Made by a program: the position numbers and the translations under genes | Source of the DNA: Luteitalea pratensis | GTDB lineage: Bacteria > Acidobacteriota > Vicinamibacteria > Vicinamibacterales > Vicinamibacteraceae | DNA length: 64,000 nucleotides | Direction of reading: 5' to 3' | Assembly: GCF_001618865.1 (NCBI RefSeq) | Contig: NZ_CP015136.1 | Location: forward strand, 3,321,001 to 3,385,000 | In this document: in pieces, positions 43,931 through 51,877 of the stretch | How the letters are laid out: every line of letters begins with the position of its first letter | Numbering within the stretch: the stretch's first letter is position 1 | Notes under the pieces: generated by a model | What the model was told of the DNA's origin: nothing | The model's input: only the letters and a program-made list of their open reading frames with translations | The model's database searches: none

Positions 43931-44907
43931 GTGGACGAGGAAGAGGTGTGTGTGAGCGCGGAGACTGCGAAAGGTCCTGGACTCAGGAATCGTGGGGACC
44001 TCGCGGCTCGTGCTCCGTACGCCAGTCGTCGCCGCGCGGTGTCTATCCATGTTGTGCCCCGCTGGGTGGCTGCCGCTCTCGTGCTGCTGATCGCGTGCGG
44101 ACCAGCCTGTGCTCGGCGTTCGCCGCGCGTACGGCCCGAGCGAGCGCCGCTTACTCAACCGATCGAACTCGTCGCCGGCGCCGAGTGGGCACCCATCATC
44201 GACGCGTGCGGCGGAATGGGCACCCGGATATTGGAAGGGCGCTTCGACGGCGATCGGCTGCAGGTGATCGACCGTTCGGATCGCCGCGACGTCTCCGTGC
44301 CGCCTGATGCCGTCCGTGCCGTCGTCAAGGACGAACGGCCGGAGCGAGTGCATTGGGTGCCGCGGGCCGAAGGCCGCGGCTACCTCGTGCTCGTCAGTCA
44401 CGGCGACTTCGGGGACTGGCTGCACCTCGTCGCCACCGATGGTCGGGTGGAGGACACGCGACAGAACCTGCATGCCTCGTATCTGGCGTCGCCGGAGACG
44501 GGGCGTCTCGGTTCGTGCTGCTCCTTGGCGTCAGGAACGACGACGCGCAGTTGACGCTCGTGCAGGAACACCCGATCGGACAGCTGCGCGTCTCCGCCAC
44601 GGTGGCGCTCGCTGGCTGGCCCATGGCCCTGACCCCAAGTCGCGGTGCCCCCGGCGTGTGGGTCCTGACAGCGAGCGGCGTGTTCCTGATGGAAGCGAAT
44701 GGCGAGGTCACAATCGCGCATCTCTTTGACCATCGCCTGTGGGGTCCGACCACGCTGACCTCGAACGCCGACGGTACGCGCCTGGCCGTCGGTACTCCGT
44801 TTCGGCTGATCACGTTGCGCGTGGAGAGCGGTCGCATTCAGGGTGAAGCATGGTGGCATCCTGCGAGTTGCCGCGTGCTGGACGACGCCTGCCGGTGCCA
44901 CCGGTGA
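43931..44907 (+). pseudogene. Exported protein of unknown family, frameshifted
   Basis: The first piece has a leader-like segment (WVAAALVLLIACGPACA) and beta-rich sequence (IELVAGAEWAPIIDACGG, RGYLVLVSHGDFGDWLHLVA). Near 44500 the frame changes; the continuation reads SRFVLLLGVRNDDAQLTLVQ and then two blade-like repeats (ALTPSRGAPGVWVLTASGVF, LTSNADGTRLAVGTPF). Joined, it would be about 320 residues, possibly a small propeller-like secreted protein. The single-base frame change is the only lesion visible, so it could be a sequencing error. Confidence 0.6.
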
Positions 44908-45053
44908 ATGCTACGTGCCGAACAGCCGCCAGGGGCGCCGAACTTCGCTCTGCAGATTCCTGCGATGCAGAGGGGGTTGCCGCGCTGGTCGGCGTTGGTC
45001 GCAGCAGCCGCAGCCAGCGGTGTCAAGCGGTACTTCCAGTCGAGAAGTCGACC

Positions 45054-45764
45054 ATGGCGAAAGAACGCACTCAGGTGTCCTCAATGTCCGCGTGCTTCGC
45101 GCTGATGCTCCTGGCATTGCTTCAGGCGTGCGGCACCCAGGACCAGAGCGGGTCTAGTAGCGTTCCACGTTATGTGCCGGGCACTGAGCCAATAGCAGAA
45201 GTGGCACGACAGGCTCGTGAGCGGGGCGAATTAGACATTGCAAAGGAGATCGTGTTCGAGACGACCATGAGCCCTCAGATGGCCGCAACGGTCACCGTCG
45301 CCGTGGTGACCGGTGTCAACGCGACGCCAGTGTCGACGTTGGAACAACGGACGATTGGTACATGGTACGAGGTCGGTGTCGACCGTGTGCTGCGTCGGGG
45401 CGGGTCCGAGGATGTTGGGGTATGTCAGGAACTGCGCGTACCCGAGGGCATTCGAGCCGGGCAGGACAGGTGGGCGCTGTGGCTGCCGGGTGGAACCATC
45501 GTTGTTGACGGCGTCCGCATCGCGCATCGGTTCGCAGGCGAGCAGGGGCACCTTCAGCCAGGGCAGAAGTACCTGGTGTTGGGGCGCGACTGCGGCAGCA
45601 CGTTCGAACCGTTGTATGGCCGCGAAGGCGTGTACCACGTCGATGGCGACATGCGCCTTCGGAGATTCCGCATCACCGAAACGACCTTGACCGAATTCAT
45701 CGAGGCGCTTGGCAACGTTGACGGCGTCCACCGGTGGCTCGAGCATCGCGCGCGCCTCCGGTAA
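45054..45764 (+). CDS. Predicted lipoprotein of unknown function
   Basis: A 236-residue protein with signal SACFALMLLALLQACGTQ and lipobox LQAC. The mature part has a Val/Thr-rich segment (MAATVTVAVVTGVNATPVST), then WYEVGVDRVLRRGGSEDVGV and GQKYLVLGRDCGSTF. I recognise no family. Two ATGs near the start are possible; the later one (SACFALML) gives a shorter, more typical leader. It follows the frameshifted exported gene on the same strand and belongs to a run of small envelope proteins (42.3-45.8 kb) of unknown role. Confidence 0.68.
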   Translation: MAKERTQVSSMSACFALMLLALLQACGTQDQSGSSSVPRYVPGTEPIAEVARQARERGELDIAKEIVFETTMSPQMAATVTVAVVTGVNATPVSTLEQRTIGTWYEVGVDRVLRRGGSEDVGVCQELRVPEGIRAGQDRWALWLPGGTIVVDGVRIAHRFAGEQGHLQPGQKYLVLGRDCGSTFEPLYGREGVYHVDGDMRLRRFRITETTLTEFIEALGNVDGVHRWLEHRARLR

Positions 45765-46281
45765 CAGCTGATCGAAGACGAAGGCCACGAAGGTTGGCGT
45801 GTCGTCTGCAGGGTCCGGTGTGACGACGTTCATCTTGGGCGCGCGTCCCTCGGCCGTCGCTGCGCCATGCGCCGTGCTGGACGGCGGCGGCTGGCAGCGA
45901 GTGACTGGCCTCCCGGTCCGAAAGCCGCCATGATCGTTTGCCGCGATCCGTCCTCACTGAGTTCGAAGCTGTCGGTGTCAGGGAGCGCATCGGCACGCCC
46001 TTGCCGTCTCAGACGACGACGTCGACGAGAATCGTCGTCGTGGCAGTCCGCAGCGCGGGTTGCTAAGCGCGGACGCCAGTTCGGGAGGCCGATGCACAGG
46101 CAAACGACGAGGAGCGCACGTGTCGCCGCGTCATCCTCCTCAGGGGCTTGGGCGTCGTTCGCACAGCGCCGGACCTATTGCTGAGGTCTCGTCGTGGGCG
46201 AGGGGGCTCCCGCCGCGGACAGGGCGGCCTTGCAGTGACAAGGCGAATGCATTACCTTGAATAGGTCGTCTAGGAGGTCCA
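45765..46281. other. Gap before the toxin-antitoxin pair
   Basis: No credible gene. An inverted repeat ACGACGACG / CGTCGTCGT with an 11-base spacer lies near 46016-46044. The last 30 bases include TCTAGGAGGTCC, the ribosome-binding site of the antitoxin gene. Confidence 0.45.
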
Positions 46282-46611
46282 ATGGCACCCATCATCGAGG
46301 CCGAGTCGACGTTGACCGACCGGTACCAGACCACGGTCCCTGAACCCGTGCGGCGCGCGCTCAAGCTCAGCAAGCGCGATCGCCTGCACTACACGGTGCG
46401 GTCGACGGGCGAGGTCGTCCTGGCGCGTGCTGGCACCCCCGAGGACGCTGACCCGGCGCTGGCGCCCTTTCTGGAGTTGTTGGCGCGCGACCTTGCGGCG
46501 CACCCAGAACGCGTCCAGGGGCTGGACGCGGCATTCGTGCATCGCCTCAAGGGCCTCGTGGCCGACGTTGACGTCGATCTCGACGCACCGCTGCCCGATG
46601 CGGAGGCGTGA
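46282..46611 (+). CDS. prlF: PrlF-type antitoxin (AbrB/SpoVT-like)
   Basis: A 109-residue protein whose N-terminal half is a swapped-hairpin AbrB/SpoVT DNA-binding domain (ESTLTDRYQTTVPEPVRRAL, LSKRDRLHYTVRSTGEVVLA). The Asp/Leu-rich C-terminal tail would bind the toxin. It has a strong ribosome-binding site (AGGAGG). The stop overlaps the GTG start of the toxin gene by four bases. PrlF-type antitoxins neutralise the partner RNase and repress their own operon. The symbol rests on this context and fold. Confidence 0.82.
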   Translation: MAPIIEAESTLTDRYQTTVPEPVRRALKLSKRDRLHYTVRSTGEVVLARAGTPEDADPALAPFLELLARDLAAHPERVQGLDAAFVHRLKGLVADVDVDLDAPLPDAEA

Positions 46612-47090
46612 GTGCCGCGGCCGTGCCGACCGTGGTCAACGGCTGGACGCTGTTTGCACACCCGCTCTTCCTGAGCCAGGTCGACGCACTGGCCACGGAG
46701 GTGGAGGAGCTGCAGCGCAAGGATCCGGACGGGTTCGGCCGGCGGAACGCGACGAAACGCCTGGCCGCGATTACGCGCCTTGCCTTCGAGGTGATCCCAG
46801 CGGACCCCTCGCGTCCAGAGTACCGGCAAGGGCACACGCTTGGCATTGCACATGCGCACTGGTGCCGCGCGAAGTTCTTCCAGCAGTACCGTCTGTTCTT
46901 TCGCTATCACGCGCCGAGTCGCGTGATCGTGTTTGCCTGGGTCAATGACGAAGACTCGCGGCGTGCGTACGAGAGTCAGCACGACGCCTATCGCACCTTC
47001 CGGAAAATGCTCGACCGAGGCCACCCACCCGACGACTGGGACGCACTGCTGGCCGAGTCGCGTGCCTTCAAGACGCCGCGCGGGAGATAA
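46608..47090 (+). CDS. yhaV: YhaV-type toxin (RelE-superfamily RNase)
   Basis: A 160-residue YhaV-family protein. Characteristic segments are VNGWTLFAHPLFLSQVDALA, DGFGRRNATKRLAAITRLAF, HWCRAKFFQQYRLFFRYH and VIVFAWVNDEDSRRAYES followed by DAYRTFRKMLDRGHPPDDW. YhaV is a ribosome-dependent or free mRNA endonuclease of the RelE superfamily. Length and the basic/aromatic core match the family. It starts with GTG inside the antitoxin gene (GTGA overlap). An IS3 element begins about 100 bases downstream. Confidence 0.85.
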   Translation: MSAAAVPTVVNGWTLFAHPLFLSQVDALATEVEELQRKDPDGFGRRNATKRLAAITRLAFEVIPADPSRPEYRQGHTLGIAHAHWCRAKFFQQYRLFFRYHAPSRVIVFAWVNDEDSRRAYESQHDAYRTFRKMLDRGHPPDDWDALLAESRAFKTPRGR

Positions 47091-47237
47091 GGCACACACC
47101 ATCAGGGCGCACGATGTCGAGTCTCAAGGACGCCATCGATCCGCGCAGTAAGGGTATGTCCATCGCCTCGGCATCTCGTCCTGCACACCGGAGGGCTTTG
47201 ATCCAGTTTCGTAGACACCTTTTGAAAGGTGGATACG

Positions 47238-47555
47238 ATGGCCCGCATGGCCCCCGAGACCCCGCAGCGTCGCCCGCGACGTAGCTTCGATGACGACTTC
47301 AAAGCCCAGGCCATCCGCCTGGTCCTGGACGAAGGCAAGTCCGTGGGCGCGGTGGCCCGCGACCTGGATCTCACCGAGTCGGCCCTGCGCCAGTGGGTGG
47401 AGCGCGCCCGGGCCGATCGCAGCGGCGGCCGCACCGGCTTGACGACAGCGGAGCGCGAGGAGTTGGCCAAGCTGCGCAAGGAGAATCGCGAGCTGCGGAT
47501 GGAGCGCGACATCCTAAAAAAAGCCGCGGCCTTCTTCGCGAAGCACCAAGCGTAA
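47238..47555 (+). CDS. IS3-family OrfA
   Basis: About 105 residues. Helix-turn-helix (RRSFDDDFKAQAIRLVLDEG, VGAVARDLDLTESALRQWVE) followed by a leucine-rich coiled coil (LAKLRKENRELRMERDILKK) that mediates multimerisation. Near the 3' end the run CTAAAAAAAG gives an A-AAA-AAG slippery heptamer for -1 frameshifting into orfB. An in-frame GTG three codons upstream is an alternative start. Confidence 0.88.
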   Translation: MARMAPETPQRRPRRSFDDDFKAQAIRLVLDEGKSVGAVARDLDLTESALRQWVERARADRSGGRTGLTTAEREELAKLRKENRELRMERDILKKAAAFFAKHQA

Positions 47556-48417
47556 GGTTCGCTTGGATCGCCACGGAGAAGGCCACGTCCCCGTTATCGG
47601 CCCTCTGCCGGGTCCTGCGTGTCACGCGCGGCGGGTTCTACGCGTGGCAGCGTCGACCGGCCCCGCCGCACGCGAGACGCGACGCGGAGCTCGACGTGCA
47701 CATCCGCGCGCTGTTCACGCGGGCGCGCCAACGATACGGCAGTCCTCGCATCCATGAGGACCTGCGGGAGGCGGGCCACCGGGTCAGCCGCAAGCGCGTG
47801 GTGCGGCTAATGCGCACGGCCGGCCTGCGGGCACGCCTGCGGAAGCGCTATCGCGGTACGACCATGAGCGAGCACGATCAGCCGGTCGCGCCCAATCACC
47901 TCGCGCAAGCGTTTGTCGCCGACGCCCCAATCAGCGGTGGGTCGGCGACACGATGGAGTTCGTCATCGCCAACAACGGCAAGCTGTATCTCGCCGCGATC
48001 CTCGACTTGTACTCGCGCTTCGTCGTGGGCTGGGCCGTGAGTGCGGTCAACGACCGCCATCTGACGCTGCGGGCCCTCGACGTGGCGCTCAACCGGCGCG
48101 GGCTCCTCCCTGGCTTGCTGCATCACTCGGATCAGGGCTGTACCTATGCCAGCCACGACTACCAGCGCGTCCTCGACGCGCGGGGCATCGTCTGCAGCAT
48201 GAGTCGTCGCGGCAATTGCTACGACAATGCCGTGATGAAAAGCTTCTTCGCCACGGTGAAGAGCGAGCTCGCCGAGCGCTTCGACAGCTTCGGCGAAGCC
48301 AAGATGGACTTGTTCGATTACCTTGAGGTGTTCTACAACCAGCAGCGCCGTCACTCGACGCTCGGGCAGATCAGCCCGGCCGCGTTCGAGCGTCGGTTCT
48401 CCGCGCAGGCGGCGTAG
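47514..48417 (+). pseudogene. IS3-family OrfB (integrase-like transposase), one-base deletion
   Basis: Read in the -1 frame from the slippery site: SALCRVLRVTRGGFYAWQ, RYGSPRIHEDLREAGHRVS, then ANHLAQ-like text up to FVADAP. There a C-run is one base short (CGCCCCAATCAG), breaking the expected NQRWVGDTMEF. The rest reads in the next frame with KLYLAAILDLYSRFVVGWAV, LLHHSDQGCTYAS and GNCYDNAVMKSFFATVKSEL (the D and E of the DDE triad). Restoring one C would give an intact enzyme of about 290 residues, so a sequencing error is possible. Confidence 0.8.
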
Positions 48418-48477
48418 TGAACCTGTCTACCGAAGTGGATCAAGCCCAATGCGATTGACACCCCCTGGCTTCAGGGG

Positions 48478-48894
48478 GTGGTTCTGCAGGTAGCGTCCTT
48501 ACGGGTCATAGCTGTTGCGCTCTGGCTCGTGTTGATATGCAGCGCATGTTCCTCGCGCTTCGAGGGTCCGCACAATGACGTGGGGTTTCTTGAGTTAAGC
48601 GGCGCGGACCGCCTTGTGGTGACGGCCACGCGCACCGGAGCAATTCTGCTCGACACGCGGGATGAAAACAAAGTGTCGGCGGCAGTCGCGTTTGCGCAGC
48701 GGCATCATGATGGCTGGCGTGAATTCTGGCCTGGGCCGCTTGCGCCGGAGATCGTGTTGGATTTCTACAAGGATAAGCATGGTGTCGGCACCTTCGGTGC
48801 GGCCGAGACATACCTGACTCTGAGTGGCTGGTCGCGACCAACGGACGCGCGTGAGATTGAGGCGCTCCTGAAGGTATTAGACGTGCCGTGGTAG
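48478..48894 (+). CDS. Predicted small lipoprotein
   Basis: A 138-residue frame with leader VIAVALWLVLICSACSSRFE (lipobox CSAC). The mature part is ELSGADRLVVTATRTGAILL, then AQRHHDGWREFWPGP and LDFYKDKHGVGTFGAAETYL, a compact alpha/beta segment of unknown family. The GTG start lies only 31 bases from the IS3 right end, so the promoter, and perhaps the first residues, may have been separated by the insertion. Confidence 0.6.
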   Translation: MVLQVASLRVIAVALWLVLICSACSSRFEGPHNDVGFLELSGADRLVVTATRTGAILLDTRDENKVSAAVAFAQRHHDGWREFWPGPLAPEIVLDFYKDKHGVGTFGAAETYLTLSGWSRPTDAREIEALLKVLDVPW

Positions 48895-49259
48895 CCCTTG
48901 TCCGAATCGGGGTTCCACCAGCCCGTGTTGTCGGCGATTCACGTCGCGATCGCCCAGGCCGATTACGACTCAATGCGCTGGACACCGCTGATCGTCGCTC
49001 CTTCAGTGCCCGACACCTGTTCGTAGCTGCGCTTGATAACGGCGAGCACTCACAGGCGACCGCTTCTAGCCGCTGTCGGTCTTCGAGCAACACATGTCCG
49101 CGCTCTGGAGTAAAAGCTCAAGCTCATGCGGCGTTCCCGACAGTCTTACAGCAGTGAAGCACGTTCTTCTTGTATAAGGGAGGACCACAGAACAGATCAT
49201 CATCGGCGGACATTGCTCCTGACCGGATCAGGCCGCCTTTCGTGTCGAGAGAAATAGAG
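48895..49259. other. Gap with no recognisable gene
   Basis: Same-strand gap between the small lipoprotein and the erythromycin-esterase-like gene. The last 50 bases are A/G-rich (GAGAGAAATAGAG) and provide the ribosome-binding region of the next gene. Nothing else is recognised. Confidence 0.45.
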
Positions 49260-50597
49260 ATGGCCCGACTCTTGTGGCTGACCTTCGCTGTTTCCGCCTA
49301 TCTATCGTACCTTCCCGCAAGTGGACATCCCCAGCCGGCTCACACGGCAGACCCTGTCGCGGATTGGCTGCGAGCCCGGATCAGGACGTTGGCACCAGGC
49401 GGTAGCGGGGATGCGTCCGCGCTGGAGCCGCTGAGGGACGTACTTCAAGGTGCGCAAGTGGTCGGGCTCGGAGAGTCTACCCACGGTACGCGCGAGTTCT
49501 TCCAGTTCAAGGAACGGCTTGTACGGTTCCTCGTCACCGAGCTCGGGTTCAACGTGGTGGCCATCGAGGCCGGACTTGCCGATATGGAGCCATTGAATGA
49601 GTACATCGTCGAAGGAACGGGCACGCTCTCGGCGGCCCTCGCGACGCAGGGCTATATCGCTTACAACAATGAGGACTTCGTTAGGTTGATGGCGTGGCTC
49701 CGTGCCCACAACCGACGCCTGCCTGTTGAGCGTCGCGTGCAAGTGGTCGGCCTCGATATCATGACAAACACGCGCGGTCGAGCCCGTGTCCTCGACTATC
49801 TCCGTGCCCACGACCCTCGCCGCGTCCAGGAGGTCGAGTCCGTGTTCCGGACGCTTGCCGAGGAGCAGGCGAAGACGCCTTTGAGTTTTAGTCGGGAGCG
49901 CCTCAACTCGGTGCTGCCGCAGTTAAATGCGTTGCACGAGTTCCTTAAGGCAGAACGAACTCGACTCGCGAGCACCAACAATGTTGCGCAGCTCGAGACG
50001 CTCATCAGATACACCAAACAGATGGTCTGGTGGTCGGGTGGCACGGCGGACGACGGTACTCCAGTTGGTCGGTCACGAGCCATGGGGTTCAATGTTCTGG
50101 AAATACTGTCACACAGGCCGGGTGCAAAGGTGATTGCATGGGCCTTCAACAGCCATGTCGCACGAAGATCGAGCGGCGCGACCTCTATCGGAACGGAGGT
50201 GAGCAAAGTCGTTGGTGACCGCTACTACGGGATGGCGTTCGAGTTCGGGCAGGGAGTGGCGCAGGTGCGGCCTCCCGACACCCAGGGTCAGTTGGGGCCG
50301 CTCCAACAGATGCAGGTGCCAGCAGCGCCGTTTGGATCACTGCCTTGGTTATTATCGGAAGTGACCGCCGAGGACTTCTTTGTGGACCTTCGCTCTGGCC
50401 ACACGACTGACGTAAAGCGTTGGCTAGAGCAGCCCATTCCGGCTCATTGGGTAGCGTGGAACCAGCAACCAGGTAAGCCCACCGTAGCCAACGACACAGT
50501 CGGTGACTATGATGGCCTGTTCTTCGTACACCGCGCCTCAGCCGCTCGCCCGACAAAGGCTGCCAAACAACAGGCCGCGAGCGGTGGCGGCATTTGA
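49260..50597 (+). CDS. Erythromycin-esterase-like protein, exported
   Basis: A 445-residue member of the erythromycin esterase (Ere/EreA-like) superfamily. A hydrophobic leader (LLWLTFAVSAYLSYLPASG) precedes the domain. Family motifs: VVGLGESTHGTREFFQFK (active-site Glu and His), LGFNVVAIEAG, VVGLDIM and, late, KVIAWAFNSHVARR, where the family has W-x-H-N-x-H-V. The first His of that late block is replaced by Phe. Ere enzymes open the macrolide lactone, but most chromosomal homologues have unproven substrates and resistance should not be assumed. It is translated from an ATG preceded by AGAGAAATAGAG. It is alone on its strand between two gaps of about 350 bases. Confidence 0.82.
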   Translation: MARLLWLTFAVSAYLSYLPASGHPQPAHTADPVADWLRARIRTLAPGGSGDASALEPLRDVLQGAQVVGLGESTHGTREFFQFKERLVRFLVTELGFNVVAIEAGLADMEPLNEYIVEGTGTLSAALATQGYIAYNNEDFVRLMAWLRAHNRRLPVERRVQVVGLDIMTNTRGRARVLDYLRAHDPRRVQEVESVFRTLAEEQAKTPLSFSRERLNSVLPQLNALHEFLKAERTRLASTNNVAQLETLIRYTKQMVWWSGGTADDGTPVGRSRAMGFNVLEILSHRPGAKVIAWAFNSHVARRSSGATSIGTEVSKVVGDRYYGMAFEFGQGVAQVRPPDTQGQLGPLQQMQVPAAPFGSLPWLLSEVTAEDFFVDLRSGHTTDVKRWLEQPIPAHWVAWNQQPGKPTVANDTVGDYDGLFFVHRASAARPTKAAKQQAASGGGI

Positions 50598-50944
50598 AGC
50601 TGACGCGAGTCTCGCACCATCGGCGGCGACGGTCGTGCTGTGCTCACGTACATCCCGTAGTGTGTCTGCAAGAGTTGTCATCAGGCTGCGCGCCCCGGCG
50701 CTTCGCTGAATCTGACCAATACCATACTGCTGCAACTACGTCCTCCCCGTAGGGCAGGTGTATGCAGCAGGAGTCGCCGGCAGAAGGAACACGGTTGCCA
50801 CGACGCGCAGGACACGAGCTGCGGTCCATTGCGTCCAGCGCCGCAGCATCGTAGACTCGCGCTCATTTATTTATGAGGGAAGGGTTTGCGTCCGAAGGTG
50901 CGACGCTCACGAACCTCGTCCTTCGTCCACCGAAAGGAGCCTCT
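50598..50944. other. Gap with no recognisable gene
   Basis: Intergenic DNA ending in GAAAGGAGCCTCT, the ribosome-binding site of the next gene. No hairpin with a T-run, RNA gene or frame of interest is visible. Confidence 0.45.
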
Positions 50945-51466
50945 ATGATGACGCGGTTGCTGCTAGCGATGATCGTGATGTCTCTGTTCTCCCAGGTCGG
51001 CTCGGCGCAGTCCGCGCCCGTTACCGAACGCCCCGCCGCACTCAATCGCCTCAACTTCCTGGAAGGGCGATGGCGGATGAAAGGGTGGGGGCCCGGTGAA
51101 AAGGGGCGGGAGAACTTCGAGTTCACGACTCGCTGTGAGTGGGTGTCACGCTTCTTGATGTGTCGCGAGGACGCACCAAAGCCAGGGGAATGGCCGGGGT
51201 TCGCGGTCTATTCGTACAACGATCGCAAGGGCCGCTATGAAGGGCTGTTCGCGGACGAGCGCGGCCAGACCGCCGCTCACCCGGTGCGATGGGAAGGAGA
51301 GAAGATGATCTCCGAATACGAGTACCACGTCGAAGGTGCCTACCACCTGGTTCGCCGTACGATGGTGGCCAAGGGTGAGGGTGCCTATCAGTGGACGGTA
51401 GAAGACCTTGCCGATGACAAGGTCACTGTGGTGATCGACATCACCGGGACACGACTGGACAAATGA
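50945..51466 (+). CDS. Secreted DUF1579-like protein
   Basis: A 173-residue exported protein (signal LLLAMIVMSLFSQVGSAQ). The mature part, LNFLEGRWRMKGWGPGEKG, WVSRFLMCREDAP and YSYNDRKGRYEGLFAD, fits the lipocalin-like DUF1579 pattern of L-x-G-x-W followed by a Y-N-D beta segment. Function of the family is unknown. The ATG has a clear GGAG. The stop overlaps the start of a truncated tannase gene as ATGA, so they formed an operon. Confidence 0.72.
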   Translation: MMTRLLLAMIVMSLFSQVGSAQSAPVTERPAALNRLNFLEGRWRMKGWGPGEKGRENFEFTTRCEWVSRFLMCREDAPKPGEWPGFAVYSYNDRKGRYEGLFADERGQTAAHPVRWEGEKMISEYEYHVEGAYHLVRRTMVAKGEGAYQWTVEDLADDKVTVVIDITGTRLDK

Positions 51467-51877
51467 TGTTGCTCCGGGCAGTCCTGACCCTGCTGCCGCT
51501 CGTCACTTGGGCCAGCCACGCGATGGCGGCGCCTCAGTCCTGCGAGCACCTGACGCAGCTCCGATTGCCGGACACCACCATTACCCTGGCGGTCAGCACC
51601 GCCGGCACCTTCACGCCGCCGGCGGGTAACCCGCTCGAGGGCCTGCCCGCGTTCTGCAGGGTCGTAGGCGTCATTCGGCCGACGAGCGATTCGCACATCG
51701 AGTTCGAGGTGTGGATGCCTGCGGCGGGCTGGAACGGTAGGTTCTACGGCCTCGGCAATCCCGGTGCTGGCGGCGAGATCCAATATGTGCAGATCGCGCA
51801 GGCCGTGCGCCGCGGATATGCCGTCGCATCCACCGACACGGGCCACAAAGGCGGCATCACCGACGTGAGTTGGACCC
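51463..51877 (+). pseudogene. Tannase/feruloyl esterase N-terminal fragment, cut by IS1182
   Basis: Signal peptide (LRAVLTLLPLVTWASHAMAA) followed by CEHLTQLRLPDTTITLAVST, PLEGLPAFCRVVGVIRPTSD, EVWMPAAGWNGRFYGLGNPG and YAVASTDTGHKGGITDVSW, the N-terminal part of a tannase. Native coding sequence ends at the IS1182 left end; the frame then stops at 51906. The catalytic elbow and the rest of the enzyme are missing, and no continuation is found right of the element. Confidence 0.82.

Larger units (their letters stand above)
47193..48447 (+). mobile_element. IS3-family insertion sequence
   Basis: About 1.25 kb, with ends GGGCTTTGATCCAG and, on the other strand, GGGCTTGATCCACTTCGG. Inside are orfA and an orfB in the -1 frame. 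Solitary remnants of the same or a close relative's left end occur at 29254 and 60428 in the same orientation. Confidence 0.85.

Noticed and set aside
46014-46046. CGTCGTCGT inverted repeat considered as a terminator
   Set aside because: No T-run, 11-base spacer, 250 bases past the nearest stop; kept only as a note in the gap entry.
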